The translations under genes and the position numbers were made by a program. 47,629 nucleotides of DNA, from the NCBI GenBank assembly GCA_018714785.1, contig DVMV01000038.1, positions 1 through 47,629 on the forward strand, given 5' to 3'. Of this stretch, positions 34,725 through 43,319 are shown piece by piece; the stretch's first letter is position 1; the number at the start of each line of letters is the position of its first letter. This stretch comes from Candidatus Alloenteromonas pullicola (lineage in GTDB: Bacteria > Bacillota_I > Bacilli_A > RFN20 > CAG-826). The notes beneath the pieces were generated by a model. It did no database searches and was not told the origin of the DNA. It saw only the letters and a program-made list of their open reading frames with translations.

Positions 34725-35256
34725 TGATCGCTTCCTCCAGTTCCTTGCGGCTTATGCCTAGCGCGTTTAGCCGTTGAAGCATCGTCTTGCAGTTCCCGTG
34801 CCCAAGGTGCAGCTTCGCTTCCACCGCTTCCCTTTTTTGCTCGCTTCCCGGCCCAGCCAAACCGAGCGACAGCAGATCGGAATACGTCAACGTGCCTCGG
34901 CTCACCCTGGGCTTTCCGGGGATTAAATGGCCAAGCGCTTCGAGGATGGTTTCCTTATCCGACTCCGCCACCCCAACCTTATGCCTTTTTATGGCTTTTT
35001 CCTTTGGTATGAAGGCGTGAAGCGCCGTCGGGACGGCTTGCCTTATGAGGTCGCGAATTCGCTTTCCGGGCGAATCGGGGTCGGTCAACACGATGACGTC
35101 TTTGGCTTTGGAGGCCCTTGCAAGATAATCTAATGTTTCACGTGAAACGGCAGAGCCATTTACAGTTACTATCTCGCAATCTAGGAAAGATGCGATTAAG
35201 GCTTTGTCAGTCGCGCCTTCGACGACCAATATGGCATCCAGTTTGGGTTTTGTCAT
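34717..35256 (-). CDS. rnmV: ribonuclease M5
   Basis: Matures 5S rRNA. A 179-residue Toprim protein: the acidic VVEGATDKALI at the start and LTDPDSPGKRIRDLI near 55, then the M5-specific C-terminal region (ISRKELEEAING at the end). ATGA overlap with tatD. A parS site (35134-35149) lies within the coding sequence. Confidence 0.95.
   Translation of the reverse strand: MTKPKLDAILVVEGATDKALIASFLDCEIVTVNGSAVSRETLDYLARASKAKDVIVLTDPDSPGKRIRDLIRQAVPTALHAFIPKEKAIKRHKVGVAESDKETILEALGHLIPGKPRVSRGTLTYSDLLSLGLAGPGSEQKREAVEAKLHLGHGNCKTMLQRLNALGISRKELEEAING
35134..35149. promoter_or_regulatory. parS: parS chromosome-partitioning site (ParB/Spo0J binding)
   Basis: TGTTTCACGTGAAACG matches the Bacillus parS consensus TGTTNCACGTGAAACA at 15 of 16 positions. 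It lies inside rnmV, about 5.5 kb from dnaA, where origin-proximal parS sites are expected. parA/parB are not in the window. Confidence 0.85.
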
Positions 35257-36035
35257 GGTTTCACGTGGAATAGGTTTAGGAAATTTTCCTCTATTGCTTT
35301 AGCAATGGTTTCCTCGTCTTGGCCCCTGAGAATCGACATCTGCTTCACGATATAGGGAATGTATTCGGGGCGGTTTTCCTTGCCCCTGAACGGAACCGGG
35401 GGAAGGTATGGTGAATCGGTCTCGGAAAGAAGGCGATCCAGCGGGCACTCCGCTACGCACCTTTTTGGCTCCACCGCGTTCTTATAAGTTATGGGACCGT
35501 CGAATCCGAAATAGTATCCGAGCTTGGCGAACTCCCGCATGCTCTCGGCCGAGCCTGAGTAGCAATGCAGGACCCCTTTCCGCCTGACCTCTATCTCCTT
35601 AAGGATAGAAAGCGTGTCGCCTATTGCGTCCCGGGCGTGTATCGAAACGGGCAAGTCTAGCTCATTGGCCAATTCGAGCTGCTTCCTGAACCAGGTTTTC
35701 TGCCTTTCTTTGGTTGCCTCGGAGTTGTCCCAATGATAATCCAGCCCTATCTCCCCTATCGCGACGACCTTCTCGCTTCCGGCAAGCTCCTTTATCCGGC
35801 TGAGCTCAGCGATGTCCGCGCCTACTGTGTTCTCAGGCTGAAAGCCAACCGCCGCGTAAACGCCATCGTGCCTCATGGCAATCGCAACGGCCTCTTCGCT
35901 TGACTTCAGGTCATAGCCAATGACCAAAAAACGGCTAACGCCAGCTTTATGCGCAGAGTTTATTAGCTCATTCTCTTTTTCGATGAGATGCTCGTCATTC
36001 AGGTGGCAATGAGAATCGAGATAGCAGGCTATCAT
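35253..36035 (-). CDS. tatD: TatD-family metal-dependent hydrolase (DNase)
   Basis: A 260-residue TIM-barrel nuclease: metal-binding DSHCHLND at the start, GEIGLDYHWDNS with the catalytic Glu near 97, PVSIHARDAIGD, LHCYSGS and the final LLSETDSPYLPP. TatD proteins act as 3'-5' exonucleases in DNA repair. It follows mnmE by 11 bases of A+T-only sequence without a Shine-Dalgarno, and overlaps rnmV by four bases. Its last codons lie in the second, weaker parS. Confidence 0.94.
   Translation of the reverse strand: MIACYLDSHCHLNDEHLIEKENELINSAHKAGVSRFLVIGYDLKSSEEAVAIAMRHDGVYAAVGFQPENTVGADIAELSRIKELAGSEKVVAIGEIGLDYHWDNSEATKERQKTWFRKQLELANELDLPVSIHARDAIGDTLSILKEIEVRRKGVLHCYSGSAESMREFAKLGYYFGFDGPITYKNAVEPKRCVAECPLDRLLSETDSPYLPPVPFRGKENRPEYIPYIVKQMSILRGQDEETIAKAIEENFLNLFHVKP
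35257..35272. promoter_or_regulatory. second, degenerate parS-like site
   Basis: GGTTTCACGTGGAATA keeps the CACGTG core and matches parS at 13 of 16 positions. It is 123 bases from the better site and lies at the end of tatD. Confidence 0.5.
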
Positions 36036-36046
36036 ATATTTATATA

Positions 36047-37366
36047 TTACTTGCCAACGCAGAAACGGGAGAATATCTCGTCTTGCAAATCAAGGGTCGG
36101 GTCGAGGCCCAGCAGCTCTCGGCAGGCGTTATAGGCGTCCATTAGCGGAATGGATACGAGGTCGAGCGTCTGCTCGGACTCGGCGCCTTCGATGGCCGAT
36201 GATAGGTCGTTGTCGATGCGCTTGAGCAGCGATAGCTGCCGCTTAGATGAGAGGGAAGCGGCACTAAGTGAGGCCGGGGAAAGGCTCAAGCAAGAGAATA
36301 TCGCTTCCTTTAGGGCGTTGACGTCGCCTTCTTTGGCCGATATTCCCACACAGTTTTCCGGTGCTTTGGAAATGTCGGTTTTGTTGTACACAAGCAGGGT
36401 CTTCTTGCCGGAAGACAGCCGTTTGAGGCTTTCGATCTGTTCTTCCGTCGTGTCTTGATCGATCAGGAGTATGGCTAAATCGCATTCCTCTACCGCCTCA
36501 ACCGATTTGCGGATGCCTATTTTCTCCACCTCATCATCCGATTCGCGCAGCCCCGCGGTGTCGAGGAGCTTAATTGGTATGCCGTGGATGGAAAGCTCGC
36601 CTTCGACCACATCCCTAGTCGTGCCCGGAATCGGGGTGACGATGGCTTTCTGCTCGCCCAAAAGGGCATTCAGCAGGCTGGATTTGCCGACGTTCGGCTC
36701 GCCGAGAATGGCAACCTTCACCCCTTCTTTGACGTATCTTCCGTCCTCGCTGTCCTTGATCAGGGATGATAGGTCCTCCTTGATCTTCCTCGATTCGCAG
36801 AGCACCGACGACACAGCCAAATCAGCCGTGTCTTTGTATTCCGGGAAGTCGATGCTCGTCTCGATAGTCGCCAGCAGCGCGGATATCCTGTCTTTTATCG
36901 GGGCGAACCTTTGGCTGGCCTCGCCGTTAAGCGATTTGAGGGCTAGGTCTTTGGCCAATTCGGTCGGCGCGTTTATCAGGTCGTTGACCGACTCGGCCTC
37001 AACCAGCCCCATCTTGCCGTTCAAATAGGAGCGCATAGTAAATTCGCCACGCTTGGCATAGCGAGCGCCCAAGGCGATGAAGGCGTCGATTATCTGGTTG
37101 GCTATAAGCATCGAGCCGTGGCAAGAAACCTCCACCACCTCCTCGCCGGTCATGGACTTGGATTTTGGATAGACGAGCAGCATGACGTCGTCTAACTGCT
37201 TGCCATCATAGCTGAGCTTAGCGTGCAAAAGCTCCCTTTGGCCGCTGAGGCCAACGGGCTTGCCGGCCAGTTCGGAGGCTATCTCGAAGCACCCGTCGCC
37301 CGAAACGCGGATGAGGGCCAACGCACTTTTCAATGGCGGGGTCGCCAAAGCAATGATGGGTTCCAT
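36047..37366 (-). CDS. mnmE: tRNA uridine-5-carboxymethylaminomethyl(34) synthesis GTPase
   Basis: Works with MnmG to modify wobble uridine 34. 439 residues: a folate-binding N-terminal domain (MEPIIALATPPLKSALALIR), a helical domain, and an inserted G domain with GEPNVGKSSLLNAL near 228, GTTRDVVEG, LDTAGLRESDD and NKTD. The C-terminal tail ends FSRFCVGK, containing the invariant Cys. mnmG, rsmG and parAB, which often follow, are absent here. The ATG starts 6 bases from the end of the preceding terminator's T run and has no Shine-Dalgarno. Confidence 0.96.
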   Translation of the reverse strand: MEPIIALATPPLKSALALIRVSGDGCFEIASELAGKPVGLSGQRELLHAKLSYDGKQLDDVMLLVYPKSKSMTGEEVVEVSCHGSMLIANQIIDAFIALGARYAKRGEFTMRSYLNGKMGLVEAESVNDLINAPTELAKDLALKSLNGEASQRFAPIKDRISALLATIETSIDFPEYKDTADLAVSSVLCESRKIKEDLSSLIKDSEDGRYVKEGVKVAILGEPNVGKSSLLNALLGEQKAIVTPIPGTTRDVVEGELSIHGIPIKLLDTAGLRESDDEVEKIGIRKSVEAVEECDLAILLIDQDTTEEQIESLKRLSSGKKTLLVYNKTDISKAPENCVGISAKEGDVNALKEAIFSCLSLSPASLSAASLSSKRQLSLLKRIDNDLSSAIEGAESEQTLDLVSIPLMDAYNACRELLGLDPTLDLQDEIFSRFCVGK

Positions 37367-37371
37367 GTTTC

Positions 37372-37395
37372 AAAAAAGGCCGTTTGCCGGCCTTT
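37372..37395 (-). terminator. intrinsic terminator after khpB
   Basis: Read leftward, AAAGGCCG and CGGCCTTT pair around GCAAA, followed by a run of T. It directly precedes the mnmE start codon. Confidence 0.75.
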
Positions 37396-37399
37396 GCTT

Positions 37400-37999
37400 T
37401 TATTCCTCGTATTCGATGTGGACGGCCCGGTTGGCGCCTTCGCCAAACGACTCGGTCTTGATGTGATCGAATCCGGCGACGGCGTTATGGACGATGCGCC
37501 TTTCGTCGGGGGTCATCGGATCGAGCGAGACCGAGACGTGGGAGCGCTGAACATCGCGGGCGGTGCGCTTGGCAAGGCGGGCGATCCTCTCGTAGCGATC
37601 TTCTTTATAGCCACCAACGTCGAGTACGATTCTGTAACGATGGCGGAACTTGGTCGAGAGGGCGATCTTGGCAACCTCATTGAGGGCCTGGAGGGTCTTG
37701 CCGTTCTTCCCGATGATGATCGGATTGCGCGGGGAATCCAACGTGACCTTGATGACGTCTTCCTCGATGGAGGATTCGGCGGTGGCCTCAACCCCAAGCG
37801 CCCTGAGGGCCTTGACTAAATAGTCCTTTACGTACTCGGCGGCGTCTTCGATGGTGAAGACGGAGATGGTGGCCGACTTCTTGAACAGCCCCTTCTTCTC
37901 CTCCTTGACGGAATAGACGAGCGAAGATTCGCTCACGCCGAGGTCGGCGCAGGCTTCCTTAACGGCATCTTCGATCGTTTTTGCGGTGAATTCCTTCAT
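37400..37999 (-). CDS. khpB: RNA-binding protein KhpB (Jag/EloR)
   Basis: A 199-residue protein in three parts: a Jag-N domain (EFTAKTIEDAVKEACADLG), a KH domain with the GxxG loop IIGKNGKTLQALNEV near 110, and an R3H domain (RRIVHNAVAGFDHIKTESFG) at the end. KhpB partners KhpA and affects cell elongation and division in Bacillota. GGAGCAG precedes the ATG. It follows yidC by two bases, the usual order. Confidence 0.95.
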   Translation of the reverse strand: MKEFTAKTIEDAVKEACADLGVSESSLVYSVKEEKKGLFKKSATISVFTIEDAAEYVKDYLVKALRALGVEATAESSIEEDVIKVTLDSPRNPIIIGKNGKTLQALNEVAKIALSTKFRHRYRIVLDVGGYKEDRYERIARLAKRTARDVQRSHVSVSLDPMTPDERRIVHNAVAGFDHIKTESFGEGANRAVHIEYEE

Positions 38000-38001
38000 T
38001 T

Positions 38002-39708
38002 TTATCTGCTCCTATTGTGCTTTTTCTTGGATTTGGCTATGACCAGTTGCGTAATTCCGGTCTGAGCCATAGAGATAAGGCCGCCTATCAACCAGTAGAT
38101 AGCCATGGCGGACGGCAGGAAGAAGCCCATCACAATGGTGAAGCCCATCATGAATATGCTGATCCATTTCATCTGCTTCTGCTGACTGGTTTGGGCTGGG
38201 TTCTTGCCCATTTTGGACACATTCCTCGACTGATATTTGGCGATGATTCGAGGAAGCATCATAGACATTATCTGAACGCCGGCCATCAAGATGAACAGCA
38301 CGATGGCGGTCCACCAGCCTTCAACGTTGTAATACCAAGAGCCGGTTGTGTTGAACAGGATGGTCGAGATGGTGTCGGAGAGCCTCATGTTGAGGAACTC
38401 GCCGGTCGACAAGGCGGCCGATCCTTGCAAGCCCGACCAAACGCAGATGAAGATCGGGAACTGGATTATAAGCACGAGGATCTGGCGGAAAGGATGTATT
38501 TTGTTCCGCTTGTAAAGAGCCATCTGCTCTTGCCCGAGCCTGGCTTTTTCGGCTTGGTTTGTATTCGAGTTCGGATATTTCGCCTGAATCTTGGCAAGTT
38601 CCGGTTGCAAAGCCTGCATCTTCTGGGTATCCATCGTGGATTTGAAGGATATAAGCATGATGAATCCGCGGACGATCAAAGTAACGAACACCAAAGCCAA
38701 AATCTGGCCGAACCCGGACAGTCCCGGATCCATGGAGAAGGCGAAGGTATCCAGCAACCATGAGACCGGATAAACAAGCAAGCCTTCCAAGAAGCCTTTG
38801 CTCCAGGCATATCCCCAACTCTTCTTGGTGATGGCGACCTCCCAGTCGGAATGGGCGCCATAGTGGCCAAAGAAGCCATCCTGGGTGGCTATGCAGGAGC
38901 GGTTGGCGTTTACCTTGGTGTTGACGGCGTTGCAATAGGCGTTGAAGAAATCGTCGGTCGGAACGTTATCCATCCCCAAATTCGGGTCATCGGAAGCGTA
39001 CAGGATTGCGTTCCACTGCTTCAGATATCCAAATAGGTCGTCGTTTTTGCCGGTAAACTTAACGTACCCGTAATTCCTCAGAATGGAATCGTTGTTGGGC
39101 TCGGAAAGCTTCCCTTGCTTGTCAACCTCGTTCGGGTTTTTGTACGGGTTGATGTCATCTACGGTCAGCCCGGCAATGTAATCCGGGGTAGCTTTGGAGA
39201 AAAGCGCGTTCTCTGGATCGTAGCTGACCAGCGGGCTTTGGACTTCCGAGAGATAGGTGGCGGCGTTTAGGACGAAGTCGTCTATGGCGGCCCAGTACTC
39301 AACCGACGGCATCATATAGCCGGCGGAGGCGGCTTGGTCTATGACGTTTGGCTGAAGCAAAGCTTGAGCTTTGTTGGCGGTGAACGTGAGCTTTCCGTCT
39401 TCGCTCACCTCATAGGGGATGTACTTGTAGACGTTTTGATTGAGGATGGTCCCGTCGTCGTCGACAAAAGCCGGGCCGGCGATGCCCTTCTCCTCTTCGG
39501 AAGTGATGAGTTTGGCGGTGTTCTCGTTGGTCTTAAGCTCTTCGTAATCGGCCTTATCGACGTATAAAGTGACGCCTTGCTCATAAGGATAGGCCATATG
39601 CGCCTTATCCTCGTTGTCGCAGAAATTAGCTGTGCAGCTCGTAAGCAAAACACCGCCTAAGAATATGGCGGCGATGCCGAGCGCTTTTATCTTAGTTTTG
39701 TTTTTCAA
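38002..39708 (-). CDS. yidC: membrane protein insertase YidC/OxaA, lipoprotein form with large extracytoplasmic domain
   Basis: Inserts proteins into the membrane alone or with Sec. The N-terminus is a lipoprotein signal (AAIFLGGVLLTSC, lipid Cys 25). Some 280 residues of soluble outer domain follow (26 to about 304), much longer than in Bacillus SpoIIIJ. The insertase core of five helices spans 305-568, with the groove Arg at 347 (LIVRGF) and a conserved hydrophilic hairpin before QILVLIIQFPIFICVW. A basic tail ends the protein. The start is TTG (AAGG ten bases upstream) and overlaps rnpA by 17 bases. The outer domain was not recognised. Confidence 0.94.
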   Translation of the reverse strand: MKNKTKIKALGIAAIFLGGVLLTSCTANFCDNEDKAHMAYPYEQGVTLYVDKADYEELKTNENTAKLITSEEEKGIAGPAFVDDDGTILNQNVYKYIPYEVSEDGKLTFTANKAQALLQPNVIDQAASAGYMMPSVEYWAAIDDFVLNAATYLSEVQSPLVSYDPENALFSKATPDYIAGLTVDDINPYKNPNEVDKQGKLSEPNNDSILRNYGYVKFTGKNDDLFGYLKQWNAILYASDDPNLGMDNVPTDDFFNAYCNAVNTKVNANRSCIATQDGFFGHYGAHSDWEVAITKKSWGYAWSKGFLEGLLVYPVSWLLDTFAFSMDPGLSGFGQILALVFVTLIVRGFIMLISFKSTMDTQKMQALQPELAKIQAKYPNSNTNQAEKARLGQEQMALYKRNKIHPFRQILVLIIQFPIFICVWSGLQGSAALSTGEFLNMRLSDTISTILFNTTGSWYYNVEGWWTAIVLFILMAGVQIMSMMLPRIIAKYQSRNVSKMGKNPAQTSQQKQMKWISIFMMGFTIVMGFFLPSAMAIYWLIGGLISMAQTGITQLVIAKSKKKHNRSR

Positions 39709-40045
39709 TTGAGCTTTCCCTTATTTGTTCAAGTGAGCGGCGAAGCTCATCCTGGTTGGCGGCAAACTCATCTATTTTGTAAGACGGTTTGATCGCGATG
39801 ATGATATTGAAGGGCTTGGTGAAGTCGAAGTCGGATGCAAGCATCGCCCTAACTTGGCGCTTCTGCTTGACCCGCATTACGGCTATGCCGTTCGCTTTCC
39901 CCACCGCAATGCCAACGCGGGAATAGTTTTGCTCAGGCGATGAGGGTTCGTAATAAACGTTGAAGTGGCTTGACTTAATCCGCTTTCCGTTGCGGATTAT
40001 GCGATCGAACTCTCGGTGGTCTTTAACGCGAAACGGCCTTTTCAT
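39692..40045 (-). CDS. rnpA: ribonuclease P protein component
   Basis: Binds the RNase P RNA that trims tRNA 5' ends. 117 basic residues, starting MKRPFRVKDHREFDRIIRNG and carrying the RNR-like core VGIAVGKANGIAVMRVKQKR. It sits five bases after rpmH and overlaps the yidC start by 17 bases. The ATG has only a weak ribosome site, so translation is probably coupled to rpmH. Confidence 0.95.
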   Translation of the reverse strand: MKRPFRVKDHREFDRIIRNGKRIKSSHFNVYYEPSSPEQNYSRVGIAVGKANGIAVMRVKQKRQVRAMLASDFDFTKPFNIIIAIKPSYKIDEFAANQDELRRSLEQIRESSIEKQN

Positions 40046-40049
40046 TGGC

Positions 40050-40184
40050 TCAGTCAGCGATGCGAGCGCGGCCTTTGGCGCGGCGAGCGGCTAGGACAGC
40101 GCGGCCGGTCGGGGTGGCCATGCGAGCGCGGAAGCCAGCTTTATGGGCGTGTTTCTTCTTAGAAGGTTGATAGGTCTTTTTCAT
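40050..40184 (-). CDS. rpmH: 50S ribosomal protein bL34
   Basis: A 44-residue, highly basic protein: [20 protein letters not shown], then [18 protein letters not shown], the standard bL34. ATG 40184 is used because AAGGAG lies seven bases before it; a longer open frame begins upstream but is not family sequence. It leads rpmH-rnpA-yidC-khpB. Confidence 0.98.
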   Translation of the reverse strand: MKKTYQPSKKKHAHKAGFRARMATPTGRAVLAARRAKGRARIAD

Positions 40185-40214
40185 AAACGAACTCCTTAGC
40201 GTAATGCAATCGCT

Positions 40215-40243
40215 ATTATACGGACGCGCCAAACGCGGGGCAA
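40215..40243 (-). promoter_or_regulatory. promoter of rpmH-rnpA-yidC-khpB
   Basis: Reverse strand TTGCCC (40243-40238), 17-base spacer, TATAAT (40220-40215). Confidence 0.7.
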
Positions 40244-40276
40244 CAATAAAAACGCACGTACGCACGTAAGAGCGAT

Positions 40277-40555
40277 TTATTCACAATCCACAAAAATGTT
40301 GTGGAAAACAACGTCGTCGAAAATTATCAACAACATATGTGGAAAAACTTGGTTGATAGATGTGCATAACCAAAAATTTACAGCATTCATCGAACTAAAT
40401 TGAGCAGTTTTCTTGTTGATAACACACCAGAAAAACAAGTTATCCACAGCATTATTGGAACGGAAGTTTTCCACAGAAACAAATGATTGTGGAAAAGTGC
40501 ATAAAACCAAAAATATCGATGGTTCCGCGATTTTGCATACTATCATTGTGGAAAA
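40277..40555. other. oriC: replication origin, DnaA-box cluster upstream of dnaA
   Basis: Exact TTATNCACA boxes: 40277-40285 (+), 40361-40369 (-) and 40440-40448 (+, TTATCCACA). One-mismatch boxes include TTTTCCACA at 40467-40475 (+), its reverse at 40488-40496 and 40547-40555, AGTGCATAA at 40496-40504, and TGTTGATAA at 40414-40422; other TGTGGAAAA copies occur near 40300 and 40338. The 444-base gap is A+T-rich, holds no gene and separates leftward rpmH from rightward dnaA. Confidence 0.9.
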
Positions 40556-40628
40556 ATCGGTTCTTGTAGCGTTTTCATGTTGTAATAGTGGAAAGAAAAT
40601 GGTTACATTTTAGCCGGAGAAAGAACCG

Positions 40629-41996
40629 ATGCCCGAGACACTGACCCAGCTAAACGAAATATGGAGTTCGGTGCTCGCAAAGATGGCCGCCAAGCTCTCG
40701 TCGCAGCCTGACGGCAAGCGCATGATCGATTCGTTTTTCGCCGGCTCGCACATCGACAGAATCGAGGGCGATCGCGTTTACATCACCGTGTCCACCGGTT
40801 TGGCCGCCGTCGTCATCGATAAGAACTACAAAGCGGATATCGCCTCGTATTTGAGGGAAACGACCGGAACCGATTTCGTCCCGGTGATAAGCAGTCAGGA
40901 TCAAGTAAAAAAGGAGCTGGTCACCCCAAAGAAGCCTATCCCGTTTTTTCCGACCGCGTATCTGAATCCTCAATTTACCTTTGACAATTTTGTTGTCGGG
41001 CCTTCCAACAACGAGCCATATCAGGCTTCGGTCATGATCGCCTCTACTCCGGGCAGAATGTTCAACCCGCTTTTGCTTTATTCCGAATCGGGATTAGGCA
41101 AAACGCACCTTCTTCATTCGATAGGAAACGCCGTAAAACTCAAATATCCAAGTCTAAACGTCCTTTGCGTATCCGCCGCAGACTTCGTCGACGAATACGT
41201 CTCGTATGCCACTTCCGAGAAAGACGAGAACTCGCTGCCCAAATATTTCAGGGAGAGCGTTGACGTTTTCTTGATTGACGATATTCAGTACATAGTCGGG
41301 AAAAAGAAGACCATGGAGATGTTCTTCACCGTCTTCGAAACGCTGGTCAATCACGGCAAGCAAATCGTCATGACATCCGACCAGCCGCCGGAAAGATTAG
41401 ATGGGCTGGACGAACGCCTAAAGACCAGATTCACCCAAGGCTTGGTTTTGCCGATTCAAAGGCCCGATCTGAACACCTCCAAGCAGATTCTGGAAATGAA
41501 GATAGAGAACAACGGCTCCAACGTTTCCGATTTCGACCCAGACGTAATTTCATTCTTGGCGTCCAGGTTCTCCAAAAACGTTCGCGAGCTCGAGGGCGCG
41601 CTAAACAGGCTCCTTTTCTACGTAATTAACGTGTCGCCCACCAAGCACGTGACCATGGACGTCGCCGGAAAAGCCCTCCAAACCCTCGTCTCGGCCAAAG
41701 AGGAGAAAGGGGAACTAACGATCGAAAGAATCATCTCCACGGTCGCCGATTACTATTCCCTAACCCCATCTCAGTTGACCGGCCGCATAAGGGTCTCAAG
41801 AATCGCCATGGCCAGGCACATCGCTATGTATCTAATCAGGCTCCTGCTCGACACCCCTTTCATCAAGATTGGCGAAGCCTTTGGCGGAAAGGACCACGCC
41901 ACTGTGATTAATGGTGTAAAGAAGGTGGAGAAAACGTTGAAAACCGACAAAGACATGGCGCTCGCCATTTCCGAGTTGAAAAGCAAGCTTTCTTGA
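40629..41996 (+). CDS. dnaA: chromosomal replication initiator DnaA
   Basis: Binds DnaA boxes and melts the origin. 455 residues: domain I (1-85), short linker, AAA+ domain with Walker A SESGLGKTHLLHSIG near 154, Walker B VFLIDDIQYI, and sensor/arginine region RLKTRFTQGL. DNA-binding domain IV holds ISRIAMARHIAMYL-like residues (VSRIAMARHIAMYLIR) and the signature GGKDHATVINGVKKVE. GGAGAAAG precedes the ATG. Flanked on both sides by DnaA-box clusters. Confidence 0.98.
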   Translation: MPETLTQLNEIWSSVLAKMAAKLSSQPDGKRMIDSFFAGSHIDRIEGDRVYITVSTGLAAVVIDKNYKADIASYLRETTGTDFVPVISSQDQVKKELVTPKKPIPFFPTAYLNPQFTFDNFVVGPSNNEPYQASVMIASTPGRMFNPLLLYSESGLGKTHLLHSIGNAVKLKYPSLNVLCVSAADFVDEYVSYATSEKDENSLPKYFRESVDVFLIDDIQYIVGKKKTMEMFFTVFETLVNHGKQIVMTSDQPPERLDGLDERLKTRFTQGLVLPIQRPDLNTSKQILEMKIENNGSNVSDFDPDVISFLASRFSKNVRELEGALNRLLFYVINVSPTKHVTMDVAGKALQTLVSAKEEKGELTIERIISTVADYYSLTPSQLTGRIRVSRIAMARHIAMYLIRLLLDTPFIKIGEAFGGKDHATVINGVKKVEKTLKTDKDMALAISELKSKLS

Positions 41997-42001
41997 TGAA
42001 G

Positions 42002-42020
42002 TTTATTTATTATAAATAAA
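42002..42020. repeat. A+T-rich perfect inverted repeat after dnaA
   Basis: TTTATTTA and TAAATAAA pair around TTA, just past the dnaA stop. It could ease DNA opening or act as a weak terminator. Confidence 0.4.
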
Positions 42021-42074
42021 ACATTTAATACAACCCGGCCGCATGGTATCATTTATAAGCCGAAATAAAACGAG

Positions 42075-42114
42075 TTATCCACAATTTCCACAGCCCTTAT
42101 TATTACTACTAAAT
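42075..42114 (+). other. oriC: oriC unwinding element: DnaA boxes plus DnaA-trio repeats
   Basis: TTATCCACA (42075-42083, exact) and ATTTCCACA (42084-42092, two mismatches) are followed by GCCC and then, in register, TTA TTA TTA CTA CTA (42097-42111). Box, GC step and trio repeats match the basal unwinding module of Bacillus subtilis, located there also between dnaA and dnaN. Confidence 0.7.
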
Positions 42115-42167
42115 AATTAAAGAAACTTAAAACGAAGAATAATTAAATCCTAGGGAGGCAAAAGATT

Positions 42168-43295
42168 ATGAGATTGAGTATCAGCCGGGCTCCGCTCCTG
42201 GTTGCGCTAAGCAGCGCCCAAAAGGCCATCGCCCCGAAAAACCCCTACCCGATCATGGCCAACTTCAAGCTCGACCTGAACAGCAAAGGCTTGGAAATCA
42301 CCGGCAGCAACTCCGACGTCACCATCCGCTCAACCGTCCCATACACGCAGAATGACAAGCCGATCATCACCAACTATATAGCGGGGTCGGCCCTAATAGA
42401 CGCTTTCCGCCTAACTGAAGCCGTCAGGAAGATGGAGGGGAGCAACGTCGATATAGACGTCATAGACAATTCGATCGCCAAGATAAGCGACTCCAGCTTC
42501 TCCATGAAGGCCAAAAGCATCTCCTCCGACGAATACCCTGATATCGCCTTGGACCTAGTCGGCCAGACTTTCGAGATAGGGAAGCCTGAATTTTGCTCGC
42601 TCATCGAGCAATGCGCCCATGCGGCCTCGACCTCCGGGAAAACCAGAGACCCGGTGCTGACGGCGATCAACTTCACCCTTAAGGGCAAGACCTTAACCGC
42701 CATCTCGACCGATACCGCCCGGGTGGCCGTAAAAAAGGTCCCGGTCGAATCCGATCTCGCCTTTTCGGCAAACATCCCGGCAAAGAGCTTGTTGGACATC
42801 GCCCCGCTGTTCGACAACGCCAAAACCATCAGGATATCGATTGGCGACAAACAGGCCGTATTCTCGTTCGACAACACGATAATTTCCTGCCGCCTAATCC
42901 CTGGCTCCTATCCATCGTTGGCTAACGCCTTCCCGAAGACCTTCAACCACATCCTCCAGGTCAATTCCAGAGAATTCATGAACGCCATCGGCCGCGTCTC
43001 CGTCGTCTCGAACGACACCGGCTCGGTGCTCAAGCTCCACATGAGCGAGGATTTGGTCGAGCTCTCCATCAAGAATCGCGAGAACGGATCGGCCAATGAG
43101 CAGATAACGAATTATCGCTACACCGGAGAGACTATAGAGGTCGCCATCAACTCCGTCTTGGTCGCGGACGCCATCAAAGCGCTCAAGAGCGAAGACGTCG
43201 AGCTCTGCTTCTATGCCGAGATGCGTCCTTTTGTGGTCAAGAGCCCCGAAGACGACTCCGCTACGGAGCTGATTACCCCCGTCCACGTATACTGA
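42168..43295 (+). CDS. dnaN: DNA polymerase III beta sliding clamp
   Basis: The ring that holds the polymerase on DNA. 375 residues, three similar domains. It starts MRLSISRAPLLVALSSAQKA and carries PIMANFKLDL, with a family C-terminus ending LITPVHVY. GGGAGG precedes the ATG by about nine bases. It stands in the dnaA-dnaN-yaaA-recF order and is closed by a terminator. Confidence 0.97.
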   Translation: MRLSISRAPLLVALSSAQKAIAPKNPYPIMANFKLDLNSKGLEITGSNSDVTIRSTVPYTQNDKPIITNYIAGSALIDAFRLTEAVRKMEGSNVDIDVIDNSIAKISDSSFSMKAKSISSDEYPDIALDLVGQTFEIGKPEFCSLIEQCAHAASTSGKTRDPVLTAINFTLKGKTLTAISTDTARVAVKKVPVESDLAFSANIPAKSLLDIAPLFDNAKTIRISIGDKQAVFSFDNTIISCRLIPGSYPSLANAFPKTFNHILQVNSREFMNAIGRVSVVSNDTGSVLKLHMSEDLVELSIKNRENGSANEQITNYRYTGETIEVAINSVLVADAIKALKSEDVELCFYAEMRPFVVKSPEDDSATELITPVHVY

Positions 43296-43319
43296 TACGG
43301 CCCTAAGAAAAACGACGAC

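Noticed and set aside
40252-40268. Tandem ACGCACGT repeat upstream of rpmH
   Set aside because: Only two units; too short to call a repeat array or a site.
41640-41660. CACGTG in dnaA as another parS
   Set aside because: The flanks do not match the TGTTT/AAACA arms.
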